Shown here one piece after another: positions 8,674 to 17,085 of a stretch of DNA of 64,000 nucleotides. Position 1 is the stretch's first letter; the number at the start of each line of letters is the position of its first letter. The DNA is taken from positions 124,001 through 188,000 of the forward strand of contig CP141893.1 in NCBI GenBank assembly GCA_036871055.1. The letters are read 5' to 3'. The DNA comes from Bisbaumannia sp015645095 (lineage in GTDB: Bacteria > Pseudomonadota > Gammaproteobacteria > Pseudomonadales > Halomonadaceae). The notes beneath the pieces were generated by a model that saw only the letters and a program-made list of their open reading frames with translations, did not search any database and had not been told where the DNA came from. The translations under genes were made by a program, and so were the position numbers.

Positions 8674-9296
8674 CTAGCCATGGGAGGCTTCTGCTTGTTC
8701 ACTGTCCCGGTAAAGCAGCCGATGCAGCTTGGCGCGACCGAAGGCTTTGATCATCGGCAGTACCAGGAGGCTCGAAGGCGAGGTGGGCAAGGCGCCGATG
8801 GCGAGGATGACCATGGCGGGGATGGACCATTTTCCTTGGCCAGGGCGATAAGCATATGACATCAATGCCAGGCCCGAGAGGGTGAAAGCCACGCAGGCAA
8901 GGGGTAGGGGTAGAGGAATTCGATATTATTGCTGGTGGTGTAGAAGAGCCCAATGCCGGCAACCAGTGCAACGTAGATTACGGTGCAGATAATCCCCTGG
9001 TCATAGCTGACCTCCTGTTGGTCGACACCTCGGTCCTTCAGAAAATCGAACAAGGGGGCCTGAAGCGCTCCGGCGTGCTTCAGGTTCACGAGGCTCTCTT
9101 TCTGGTGCATTATGAAGAGGGGCTTGTTGCTTTCGTTCCTGATCTCTCCAATGCCTGCCTTGCTGGGGGCTGTGACGACTCTTCCGCTCTTCGTTCTGAG
9201 CACAAGGCTTATGCTCGCATCATGATGCTGGAGGTCCTGGTACAGGGCGGTAACGAAATCGATATCAAAGTCATGCTTGAAATATAAAGGAAACAT
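8674..9296 (-). pseudogene. Gene B, copy 1: membrane protein broken by a 1-bp deletion
   Basis: Read from ATG 9296, the frame runs to about 8900 and then falls into an unrelated tail; the true C-terminal part continues in another frame to the stop at 8674. Comparison with copy 2 shows a single missing A in GCAAGG(A)GGTAGGGG near 8901. The intact product would be about 207 aa: a soluble N-terminal part (MFPLYFKHDFDIDFVTALYQ) followed by membrane helices. Function not recognised. Copy 2 lacks this deletion but is split by an IS, so neither copy in the window is intact. Confidence 0.75.
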
Positions 9297-9367
9297 GTGC
9301 TCTATCCTTGAGGCGGTGGTGTGCTATACATGAGTGTTCGGGGGTGAGTTAAGGGGGGTATGGTGGC

Positions 9368-9766
9368 TCATCCCTTGATTGCTCCTTCCTGATGCCCTTC
9401 ACTGTCAGGCTGTTTCGCTGTGGTCATGGCCGCATCCTGGTTAGCCGCTTCTACGCTAGTGATGTACTGGAAGCCCCGCTTACGAAGATAGCCTCTGCGC
9501 CAGTCATTCCCCTTCGCCCCCGAATACAGGAATAGGGCCAGCTGCATGGCCCACATGAAGTAGACGCCCCCCATGTTGGCGTAATAAAAGAAGAACTCTT
9601 CTATGCTGACGAATAGCACCAGCAGGCCGAGCAGGGAAAAGCCCACTACCCACATCTTTTTCACCATGGCCCAGATCCAGCAGAAGAAAAAGGCTGGCCA
9701 GCTGATGCCTCGCTTGACGGCTCTGACTCCATAGGCAGGATGTTCATAGATATCGAATTGCTTCAC
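9368..9766 (-). CDS. Gene C: DUF2628-like membrane protein, copy 1
   Basis: 132 aa. It begins MKQFDIYEHPAYGVRAVKRG and continues ISWPAFFFCWIWAMVKKMW, the pattern of DUF2628 family proteins (WPAFFFxxIWAxxKK, then two more hydrophobic helices). About three membrane segments, then a soluble, probably cytoplasmic tail. Copy 2 at 28738 differs mainly in the last 20 residues. It lies between genes D and B on the minus strand. No function is known to me for this family. Confidence 0.75.
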   Translation of the reverse strand: MKQFDIYEHPAYGVRAVKRGISWPAFFFCWIWAMVKKMWVVGFSLLGLLVLFVSIEEFFFYYANMGGVYFMWAMQLALFLYSGAKGNDWRRGYLRKRGFQYITSVEAANQDAAMTTAKQPDSEGHQEGAIKG

Positions 9767-9873
9767 TGTGATAGCCTCGCTATTCCGTTAGGGGTTGCTA
9801 TTTCCATATGAGGGTTGATGCCCGGCATGGGGGTATGCCGCCTGTTATTGATAGGCATGACCCATGAGAGCAT

Positions 9874-9901
9874 GCCCCGGCGAAGATCTCTTCGACGGGG
9901 C
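9874..9901. promoter_or_regulatory. Conserved hairpin between genes D and C, copy 1
   Basis: GCCCCG-G-CGAAGA / TCTTCG-A-CGGGGC with a TC loop: two 6-bp stems with one mismatch, in the 168-bp gap downstream of gene D. It is identical in copy 2 (29244-29271). No T-run follows, so it may be an RNA-stabilising or processing element rather than a terminator. Confidence 0.4.
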
Positions 9902-9934
9902 ACTGCGGTGACGAATATCTTGTGCCTCTGCTTG

Positions 9935-10363
9935 CTACGCCGGTTCGTCGCTGGGCTGCGCTGCCTTGCCCCGTGAGGAGAGTGCTAGTCGTAGGGGTTT
10001 GATCTTCTTGGCATCGGAGGACGCCGACAGCATCATAAATACCGCTGGAGTCATCACGACGACCATCACGCCGATGGGAACCAAGCCAAAGAAGCTGCCG
10101 ATCCCCACCAGGAAGGCCGCCAGCCCCGATACCGTGACCAGGGTCGAGCCTTTTCCGGTGACTTTTTCGACATTATCCAGGTGGGCGGACAAGTCCGAGT
10201 GCTGAGTGTCACTCAGTTGACCCTGGTGGTTGCACTGGGGGCAAGGTACTGATTGGGCTTCCTGCAGGGCCTTCGAGTCGTTCCAGTTGAGAGGCCAGGT
10301 ACCCTGGCAGGCCGGACAGGTGAGAACGGCCATGGTATCCAGCGGGAATTTTTCCTGCTTCAT
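9935..10363 (-). CDS. Gene D: zinc-ribbon membrane protein, copy 1
   Basis: 142 aa. It resembles gene A in plan: an N-terminal zinc ribbon (CPAC at about 16-19, CPQC at about 40-43), then two hydrophobic helices (TVSGLAAFLVGIGSFFGLVP and IGVMVVVMTPAVFMML) and a basic tail. Probably an inner-membrane protein with a cytoplasmic metal-binding head. Copy 2 at 29305 differs at only a few residues. Function not recognised; it lies directly downstream of the DUF6708-like gene E in both modules. Confidence 0.7.
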   Translation of the reverse strand: MKQEKFPLDTMAVLTCPACQGTWPLNWNDSKALQEAQSVPCPQCNHQGQLSDTQHSDLSAHLDNVEKVTGKGSTLVTVSGLAAFLVGIGSFFGLVPIGVMVVVMTPAVFMMLSASSDAKKIKPLRLALSSRGKAAQPSDEPA

Positions 10364-10396
10364 CGTATGCTCTTCCTTGAGTCGCTTGTGTGGTGG

Positions 10397-11728
10397 TCAG
10401 GCTTGGCAGTGCCTGAAAGGCAGTGTTCGGTATGCCGAGCGGGGTGCGGGCGCCGCCTCGACACCGAAGCGTTGCTCGATATCGCCCATCTCGATGAACT
10501 GCTCGCCACGCTGATAGGCGGCGCGTAGCTGTTCGCCGAGTTCGTTCAGCTGCCGGGAGGGCTTGGCCCACTGCGCCTTGGGCAGCGGCTTGGACCACTC
10601 GGCCAACCAGTCCTGGGGAACCGCCTTGGGCAGCACATGCTTCATGCGGTACTCGGTGTACCAGTGGGCGAGGCGGGCGTGCTCCCAGCGGCGCTTGCGC
10701 CGAAAACGCCGCCAGCGGGCCATGTCGTTGGTGCGCTCACATGCCGCTTTTTCACGGGCCACGTAGGCGTCGTACCACTCCAGGCCCCACTCCTGGGCCG
10801 AGGGGGTAATGGCTTCGGGGCCCTCCTCCATAAAGCGGCGAATATACTCCCACTGGGCCAGCGCCCCCGGCAGGCCGCCGACGCCGACGACGATACCGGC
10901 TCCGGGCAGGGTATAACCCGGGCGCTCGGGATCGGGGGGCAGCAGGGCGAAGTTCCAGCCGAAGCCGGTGACGGCCCCGGCGCTGAGGCTGGGGTTGAAG
11001 ACCGCCAGGGCGATCACGTCCTCCCAGGGCACCAGTACCGTCTGGCGCTCCTGGCCGGCGCGCTTGCGGCAGAAGTCATAGAAATGGGGATAGAGGGGAA
11101 GAAAGACCAGGGAAGCGATATGCAGAAGCAGTATTTTAATAGGGAAGGTCGCTTCCGATGAGGTCAGCCAGTCATAGCTCCCTGTGAATGCCAGAGCGCC
11201 AGTTGGCATGGCAATGGCACCTGAAAATGCCATTAGCCACATGTTCGTAGGGGATGGGAGCCAGAAACGCTTCCCTGGGTTGTCCACTACAAAGGCCACC
11301 TCGCGGCGCTGGCGATGCAGGCGAATAGGAGGGATTCGCTTAAGGACAACATTGGGAAAGGCAATCCCTGTGAAGAAAGGGAAAAGCAGAACCCCATAGA
11401 GGGCCCCTACCCACCAAACTATGACTTGGAATGGCAATGACCCTTTGATAATGGCCATAAGCAGTAGCACTATCCCAAAGGCTGCCATAAATATTGCCAA
11501 TCCACTGGCGATATGACCCGTGGTCATTAGGCTCTCGTGACTAGCCCCCTGGCGCAGGTCCATGGTGGTCTCGTCGTGGCGAACGTCGATATGGGCGACG
11601 TCCACCCCCTGCTCGCTATCGGTGGGCAGGGGCAGGGGGCTTAGGCAGTACTGCTTGCCCCCGGCGCGGCTTTCCCGCTCGCCGGCGCGCATGGGGGGCA
11701 GCGAATCGTCGATGGTTGGTGTGGGCAT
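10397..11728 (-). CDS. Gene E: DUF6708-like membrane protein, copy 1
   Basis: 443 aa. Four hydrophobic segments (about 72-94, 98-124, 162-183, 196-212) surround a conserved loop RLHRQRREVAFVVD (136-149), followed by VLVPWED (232-238) and a long charged C-terminal region ending in WSKPLPKAQWAKPS and a short tail. The RxxRQRREV and V-P-W-E motifs also mark the four shorter proteins at 22729, 24114, 25496 and 31352, a family I recall as DUF6708. Copy 2 (29767) is almost identical outside the membrane segments and strongly different inside them. Context next to VasX-like toxins suggests immunity or accessory function; that is inference. Confidence 0.7.
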   Translation of the reverse strand: MPTPTIDDSLPPMRAGERESRAGGKQYCLSPLPLPTDSEQGVDVAHIDVRHDETTMDLRQGASHESLMTTGHIASGLAIFMAAFGIVLLLMAIIKGSLPFQVIVWWVGALYGVLLFPFFTGIAFPNVVLKRIPPIRLHRQRREVAFVVDNPGKRFWLPSPTNMWLMAFSGAIAMPTGALAFTGSYDWLTSSEATFPIKILLLHIASLVFLPLYPHFYDFCRKRAGQERQTVLVPWEDVIALAVFNPSLSAGAVTGFGWNFALLPPDPERPGYTLPGAGIVVGVGGLPGALAQWEYIRRFMEEGPEAITPSAQEWGLEWYDAYVAREKAACERTNDMARWRRFRRKRRWEHARLAHWYTEYRMKHVLPKAVPQDWLAEWSKPLPKAQWAKPSRQLNELGEQLRAAYQRGEQFIEMGDIEQRFGVEAAPAPRSAYRTLPFRHCQA

Positions 11729-11857
11729 GGTGCGTCAAATCCCTTGTCGTTATTGCCAGGCCGTCAATGACATGGCTGGCCAGTTGCCCACCTTCCAGCG
11801 GGTGAGAAAGCGATCGCCGAGGGCAGGCAGGGGGCGCCACTCCGCGGAGAGGGGTGT

Positions 11858-11934
11858 GCCACGCTACCGCCGGGGAAGACGGTCGGGCGCCTTCCCTGGC
11901 GGGTGAGAATGGGCGCCACGTTCCGTGTGGCGCC
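11858..11934 (-). repeat. Immunity-spacer repeat, copy 1
   Basis: Minus-strand copy of the spacer unit: a small hairpin (GCGCCAC...GTGGCGC here), then CCAGGGAAGGCGCCCGACCG, then CTTCCCCGGCGGTAGCGTGG. Other copies are at 21856, 23891, 25273, 26645 and 31230. It lies upstream of gene E. The 295-bp gap 11729-12023 otherwise holds only flanking sequence shared with the region downstream of 31098. Confidence 0.75.
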
Positions 11935-12023
11935 GGGACAACGAAATGACTGGATGGCTCTCGCTATGTGTGGCCTTCTTGGCGAGGTGTCGGCCAGCGG
12001 GCATATGAGATATCGTGCCAGTG

Positions 12024-12776
12024 TCAATCCACCGCGAAGGCGCCATCCGAGTCGACGTCCAGCTTGCATTCACGGTAAGGCGTCTTGGGCAGCTTCTCTC
12101 TAATAAAGGCGATGCTCTTGTCGAGGTCTTGCTTATGGCAATAGAGCGTCTTATAGGCGAGATAGCTGGATCCATCTTCGCTATCGTGGTAGGTGAAGCG
12201 CAGGCCGATGACGGCGCGCTGTCGCCAGACGGCGATTTCTTCCGCGTTCTTCCAGTCGATTTCATGGTACTGATCGTCACGCACCATCGATTGGTAGTTC
12301 TTGGACGTGCCCATCAGTGCGGCGGCGATCCCTATGCCAACGGGCCCGATAGCGGCAATAAGAAAAGCCGGATCGATGAATATCAGGAAGAGCACCAGCA
12401 CGCCGGAGCCGATGGCCGTCCAGGTCATGACCGGCTTGACCGAGTCGATCTGAGGCTTCCAGGAGAACACCTCGATACGCTTGTCGGTAAGGCGGTAGAC
12501 GATAATGGCAGTCTGATGAGTCATACTCATGGTGATAAGCACGCCAAATAGAAACATCCCCCCTCCCCCTAATAGTGAGGGAAGTAATTTTTCTTCGGCC
12601 ATGAACAATAAAAATCCAACAATCAAGCATGCAAAAAGCATAATAAAAAAAAGCACATTGGCAATGAAGGTGTTGTAATTTCTTGCGCGTATCTGCCACG
12701 CCATTAGTGCCGGCTCATCGGCATGCTTCCATGGCATCTGTGCCACATAATCCTGCTTGGGTTGGATAAACCACAT
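12024..12776 (-). CDS. Four-helix membrane protein, candidate immunity to toxin 1
   Basis: 250 aa. It starts MWFIQPKQDYVAQMPWKH, has paired hydrophobic helices (about 40-58, 70-85) and a second pair (about 120-155), and ends in a soluble domain containing FTYHDSEDGSSYLAYKT. A short segment between the pairs (TAIIVYRLTDKRIEVFSW) looks like a bacterial PH-type strand pattern. It follows toxin 1 by 15 nt, and its GGAG ribosome site overlaps the toxin stop, so the two are translationally linked. This is the place where VasX-like toxins normally carry their membrane immunity gene (TsiV2 in V. cholerae). It is not DUF6708-like. Confidence 0.6.
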   Translation of the reverse strand: MWFIQPKQDYVAQMPWKHADEPALMAWQIRARNYNTFIANVLFFIMLFACLIVGFLLFMAEEKLLPSLLGGGGMFLFGVLITMSMTHQTAIIVYRLTDKRIEVFSWKPQIDSVKPVMTWTAIGSGVLVLFLIFIDPAFLIAAIGPVGIGIAAALMGTSKNYQSMVRDDQYHEIDWKNAEEIAVWRQRAVIGLRFTYHDSEDGSSYLAYKTLYCHKQDLDKSIAFIREKLPKTPYRECKLDVDSDGAFAVD

Positions 12777-12791
12777 GGTCGTTTTCGTCTC

Positions 12792-15700
12792 CTAAGGGGT
12801 CGGTACGGTCAGCTCGATGGTCGCCGATGAGTTCAGTCCGCGGTACCGACCGTCGACCTCTACCTCGTACTTGCCCTGTCTCGGCTCGGCTTTGTAGAAA
12901 GTGAAGCCGAGCCCACCGTTGCTATCGCCATACACGGCTTCGTCATAGGATACCCCGAATAGGAAGGGCTGGTCGTCCGGTAGCTGATCGGCAGGCAGCC
13001 AGGCCTGCCAGACCCGCAGCGGGTCATCCTCACCGTAGGTTGCAGCTTCAGGCAGTTCTCGATCCTGCCCGCTGGTCGGACGCTCACCAAGGCTCTCCGA
13101 TGAGGCCCAGAAGCCACCCGCGGCACTCTGCGAGATCGTCACCTTTTCACCCCCCAGGGCGGCGGGCAGGGCCAGCTGAATCCAGTAGCCTTGCAGCGTT
13201 TCCACCCTTCTACCAGGCGAGAATTGAGAAGAAGTCTGTGATATATCGAACTCGGCCTTGGCCGTGACTACCGGTGTCAGCTTGAGCGAGGGAGCCAAGA
13301 GAGCCTCGTTGAGCGCACGCAGCTCGGCGACCCGCTCGGCATCGCTATCGGACCACCGCTTGGCCTTGCCCCAGGTGCTCTGATGGAGCCATAGACGAAC
13401 CCCCTCGCGGTGATAGTGATCGGCGAGCATGGAGGCAAGCAGATAGCCAACACTTAGAGCCAGAAGTGCCCAGCTAGCCCAAGGAGCAAGAATCCAGCCA
13501 AAGGCAAACCAGCGGCCGAATAGGGCTCCTCCAAGCTGGGCACCTCCGACAATAGACATACCGGTAGTAACGTAAAATTTTGCAGTAAGAGCACGATACT
13601 CCTCGTTACTTGTCGATGACCCACGTTGTTGATAGATCTGCCAGGATTCAATACCTGCCCCGATAGTCGCAAAGGCCGCCATACCCGCGACTCGACTCGA
13701 TAGCTTGGCGGCGATTCGTGCTGCACTGGCTTGCCCGGCGGCGTGCCACCGGGATATTCCTGCTCCGGTTATTCTCCTCGCGGTTCCACGCAACGAGGCC
13801 GTTCTATTGGCATGCCGCTGCCAGTAGGGCATAACCCATAGTGCCATTACCGCGGCACTGGCGTAGCTGGCCTGGCTGGCGATCTTTTCCATATCGGCCC
13901 GGTTCATCCCGTCCTGCTGGGCCGTTCGCACGCTATCGGCGACATTGACCAGATTGAGCGCGGCGACCAGCAGTGGCAGGCCGCCGATACCACGTCGCTC
14001 CATCCATTGGGTCATGCGCTGACGGGCGGCGGCGGCACCCCCTGCGGCCTGCTCGACGCGCAGGCGATGCTGCTCGCGCAGTTCGTCGAAGCCCAGGGAG
14101 GCAAACGGTGCCGTTGCGCCCTGGGCAGGACCTGCGGTAAAGCGCTTTGGCTCTTGCAGTGCCAAGGCCCGGTAGTCATTTTCGAGCGAGCTGATCGTGC
14201 GGAACAGCTCGGCACGCCGGCCAGGGGACATGGGGGCTCGTAGCAGTAGTCGCTGGGTCTTGATCTGCGTCGACAGGCGCAGCATGCCGGCACGCCAACG
14301 GCGCTGCTGGGCCAAGGCCTCGCCGTTGCGCTGCAAGAAGGTACCCTGATTATCGGGGTGAACGAAGGCCGCCAGCATGGCAATCGAGGTCCCCCTGGCG
14401 ATTTGCTGGGTGGCTACTTGCGCCCCGGCCCCGGCCGCGGGCAACGCCTGGTAGGCGAGGGCCTCCCAGGCGGTCTTGCCGGCACCGGCGACGACTCGCT
14501 GCAGGGTAGCGAAGGTCTCCTGGATCGGAGCGGCCAGGGCCTGGAAGATCGCCGATTGCTGAACGTGCTCGAGATCCAGGACGCTCTTGAGGTTATTGGC
14601 GGCGTTGGAGAGGTCGGTGGTATCGCTGATACTCATGCCGCTGCCGGTATCCCCGGGAGGCGTGCCATCCAGCCACTCCTGGGCAATGGCTTCGAAGGCG
14701 GCGCTCAGGGCCGGGCTGAAATTGAAGGGCCCAGTACCGATCAGGGTATCGCGTTCCCGGAAGGTGTCGGTGAGCCATTGCCGTCCTTGTTTGCTGGCCC
14801 CCACGGCTTCGCTGATCATGGCCGTGAACTCGATCAACCCCTGACACTGCGCGTCATCAGTGGGGTCGTAACATAAGGCTTCTGCGTCAGTGGGAAGGCG
14901 CTCGAGCCAGGCCAGAACATCGTCGAGTGCGGATTGAGCATGGGCTTGTAGGCGCTCGAGACGCGGCTGATGCATGTGGATGAAATCCATGGCGCCTGCG
15001 TAGTCAACGTCATAGCGCCAGAGCCCACGGCTTTGCCAGGAGTCATGAGCCTCGCGACTGGGAGGCGTCACACCCAATTCACGTAGTTCGGCTTCGCTCT
15101 CGCGAAGCGTCTCGTGGGTTTCCAGTGCCGCCTGGGAGATGTGCTGGGTGCCGGTGCGTGCCCAAATCATCTGGCTTTCTGCTTCCTGAGCGGCTGCCTC
15201 GACCGTGGCCTGATGATGGCGCTCCAGGAGGGCAAGGACACGGCGACGAGCCTCGCTATTTTCCTGCAGCGCCTCTGGCAGATTGCTGTCGTCGGGGCCA
15301 CATAGGGCCTGCGTCACCAGGGCTGTTTCCAGCTTGTGGCCATGTTCGTCGAGGAAGGCTTCCAGCTCCGCTTCCCGACCCAATAGCGCCATGGTCAGAT
15401 CGTTGACGATACCGAGGTCGTCATCCAGGGCCACGAACAGCGCTTCGTCATGTTTTTTGACGTTGGCCAGTACGCTGTCCTGGGTGATTTCAGGCTTCTG
15501 GGCGAGTACTTCGTAAACGCTCTCTTCGCCGTCATCGCCGGCGTCTGCTACATCGCTGCCCCATTCGACGGTGGCCACGGTGGTGGAGGTAAAGTTGTCT
15601 ACTGCGCCGTTTGGGGGGATATCCGCTACATGCTCGCCAAGCGAGGTCAGCGGGCCGACATGCGCCGGCAAAGGCGCGTTACCGGTAGCCGTGGTGGCGC

Positions 15701-16166
15701 ATAAGGCCGCCATCAGGTCGAGCGGCCGCATCAGGCGCTGACGCGTCTCGGCGTCGGCGAGCATATGCTCGCGGATGCGCTCGGTCCACTGCACTGACGA
15801 GTAGGCCAAGGCCAGGTGGGCACGCGTGGAGTAGGTGAGGTGCGGCTCGTCATTGAAGGTCGCGCCGTCTACGACATACTCATCGATGCGCTGTTCGCCG
15901 TTCTCTTCGACATACACATAGAGCCAGCCATCGCGCAGCTGTCGCAGGGTGTAGCCCCGCGTTGCCAGGCTGGGGTAATCAGGGCCTTGCCAGCGCTCAG
16001 ACAACGGGTGAGGAGCCGGCTCATCGGCCTGACTGGGAGCTTCGTCGATGGCGTAGCGCACCGGGAACAGCGTGACATCGATCAGCAGCGGGCAGACACC
16101 ACCACCGAAGGACGTTTCGTCGAACGCGGCATCTCGCGCCGTACTTTGGACATCCGTGTCAGCCAT
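12792..16166 (-). CDS. Toxin 1: VasX-like (BTH_I2691-type) T6SS effector
   Basis: 1124 aa. The N-terminus (about 20-150) has the VasX_N pattern: CPLL, then a V-x-LFPVRYA strand, LRQLRDGWLYVY and a following Tyr-rich section, as in T6SS effectors called VasX or BTH_I2691 family. A long helical middle follows, then hydrophobic segments at about 727-745, 766-784, 826-843 and 863-915, which fits colicin-like membrane insertion, then a beta-rich tail. VasX of V. cholerae is pore-forming, so an inner-membrane pore is expected. The start overlaps the end of the DUF4123 gene by 8 nt. It is only distantly similar to toxin 2. Confidence 0.8.
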   Translation of the reverse strand: MADTDVQSTARDAAFDETSFGGGVCPLLIDVTLFPVRYAIDEAPSQADEPAPHPLSERWQGPDYPSLATRGYTLRQLRDGWLYVYVEENGEQRIDEYVVDGATFNDEPHLTYSTRAHLALAYSSVQWTERIREHMLADAETRQRLMRPLDLMAALCATTATGNAPLPAHVGPLTSLGEHVADIPPNGAVDNFTSTTVATVEWGSDVADAGDDGEESVYEVLAQKPEITQDSVLANVKKHDEALFVALDDDLGIVNDLTMALLGREAELEAFLDEHGHKLETALVTQALCGPDDSNLPEALQENSEARRRVLALLERHHQATVEAAAQEAESQMIWARTGTQHISQAALETHETLRESEAELRELGVTPPSREAHDSWQSRGLWRYDVDYAGAMDFIHMHQPRLERLQAHAQSALDDVLAWLERLPTDAEALCYDPTDDAQCQGLIEFTAMISEAVGASKQGRQWLTDTFRERDTLIGTGPFNFSPALSAAFEAIAQEWLDGTPPGDTGSGMSISDTTDLSNAANNLKSVLDLEHVQQSAIFQALAAPIQETFATLQRVVAGAGKTAWEALAYQALPAAGAGAQVATQQIARGTSIAMLAAFVHPDNQGTFLQRNGEALAQQRRWRAGMLRLSTQIKTQRLLLRAPMSPGRRAELFRTISSLENDYRALALQEPKRFTAGPAQGATAPFASLGFDELREQHRLRVEQAAGGAAAARQRMTQWMERRGIGGLPLLVAALNLVNVADSVRTAQQDGMNRADMEKIASQASYASAAVMALWVMPYWQRHANRTASLRGTARRITGAGISRWHAAGQASAARIAAKLSSRVAGMAAFATIGAGIESWQIYQQRGSSTSNEEYRALTAKFYVTTGMSIVGGAQLGGALFGRWFAFGWILAPWASWALLALSVGYLLASMLADHYHREGVRLWLHQSTWGKAKRWSDSDAERVAELRALNEALLAPSLKLTPVVTAKAEFDISQTSSQFSPGRRVETLQGYWIQLALPAALGGEKVTISQSAAGGFWASSESLGERPTSGQDRELPEAATYGEDDPLRVWQAWLPADQLPDDQPFLFGVSYDEAVYGDSNGGLGFTFYKAEPRQGKYEVEVDGRYRGLNSSATIELTVPTP

Positions 16167-17085
16167 GAGAGACCTCGCTTGATGAGGGCGTTGATGAGGT
16201 TACGACACCCTGCCGCTGGGCCTCGGGCAAACGGCACCAGGCATCCAGGGCATAGAGGCTGTCGGGGCGAGCGGGTCGCGCCCCCGGGGGGAGCGTGGCC
16301 ACCCAGCGGGCATACAGCCCGTCGTGAGCGGTCATGAAGTCTTCGCCCCAGTGCAGGCTAAGGTCCACCCAGATGGCCAGTTGTCGCTCGGTCGATGCGC
16401 CCCATACGATGGCGTCGTCAAGACGTGCGTCGAGCCAGTCACCACGCTCAGCCACGGGCAGGGCGTGCCAAGCCGTGGTGGCCTGAGTCGCGAAGTGGGT
16501 GGTCAGGCGCTCCTTGAGCCGCCAGCGTGCCACCGCATCAAGCGCGGCCAGTTGAGCAGGCCCCATGGGTGGGATGGGCGCATCCGGGGCCGCAGTGGCG
16601 CCATCGGCATGAAAGGCTTGCCACCGAAGGGGGCGTGGCTCCACCCAGTTCGGCGACCAGTCCGCGACCCACCAGGTGGCGATGGGGCCCATAAGAGCCG
16701 CCGGCACGTTGCTACCGTAGCTGGCCAACCAGTGGCGTGTCACCAGCGGATCGGCGAAGCGCAGCAACTTCTCGGATTGGCCTTCTTCCTGAAAGGTGAC
16801 GCACTGACGAAGGTGGTCACCCAGCTCGTCGGTGCTCGCTTCGCTGCTCAGCAGCGAGAGCGCACACGGTAGCCTTTCGTTGCCGCCGGCACGTGCTTCA
16901 TCGGCCAGGCCGGTGCCCTTCAGGCGCGCCAGGATCGGCCCCTGTTCGGCTAGAGCGGACCAGCGGGTCATCAGGTAGAGCGGCTCGATCTCATCGAGGT
17001 CGTCGCGCGCGTACAGGCGCCTGAGGGCGTCGGGATAACGCACGCCATCCACCAGCACATGGGTGACTGCCCGGGCGGACTTCAT
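16159..17085 (-). CDS. DUF4123 effector-adaptor, module 1
   Basis: 308 aa. The DUF4123 pattern is visible: an opening strand THVLVDGVRYPDALRRLY, PLYLMTRWSALAEQGPILA, then a section with ELGDHLRQCVTF and LRFADPLVTRHWLA. Such proteins (VasW/Tap/TEC) load a specific effector on the VgrG tip. It sits between vgrG and toxin as in V. cholerae vgrG-2/vasW/vasX: the vgrG1 stop TAA abuts this ATG and its end overlaps the toxin 1 start. Its vgrG partner is truncated and frameshifted, so it lacks a functional local VgrG. Confidence 0.82.
   Translation of the reverse strand: MKSARAVTHVLVDGVRYPDALRRLYARDDLDEIEPLYLMTRWSALAEQGPILARLKGTGLADEARAGGNERLPCALSLLSSEASTDELGDHLRQCVTFQEEGQSEKLLRFADPLVTRHWLASYGSNVPAALMGPIATWWVADWSPNWVEPRPLRWQAFHADGATAAPDAPIPPMGPAQLAALDAVARWRLKERLTTHFATQATTAWHALPVAERGDWLDARLDDAIVWGASTERQLAIWVDLSLHWGEDFMTAHDGLYARWVATLPPGARPARPDSLYALDAWCRLPEAQRQGVVTSSTPSSSEVSHG

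Larger units (their letters stand above)
7874..9248. repeat. Duplicated block R1, copy 1 (dxs 3' end to gene B)
   Basis: Matches 18580-19947 in the same orientation: dxs 3' end, terminator, gene A, gene B. By eye identity is about 95% with small indels. Copy 2 has an 8-bp deletion in A; copy 1 has a 1-bp deletion in B. It begins at the GGTGG (7874-7878) that is shared with the fusion point at 18580. Confidence 0.85.
9246..11934. repeat. Duplicated block R2, copy 1 (genes C, D, E and spacer)
   Basis: Matches 28617-31306 in the same orientation. R1 and R2 are one continuous duplication, separated in the second copy by the IS3-family insertion at 19948-28616. Genes C and D are almost identical between copies; gene E is near-identical except in its membrane segments. 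Homology fades after the spacer repeat at about 11934, where the toxin modules differ. Confidence 0.85.

Noticed and set aside
14485..14520. Walker-A-like GAGKTAW in toxin 1
   Set aside because: Short chance match inside a helical region; no Walker B or P-loop fold context.
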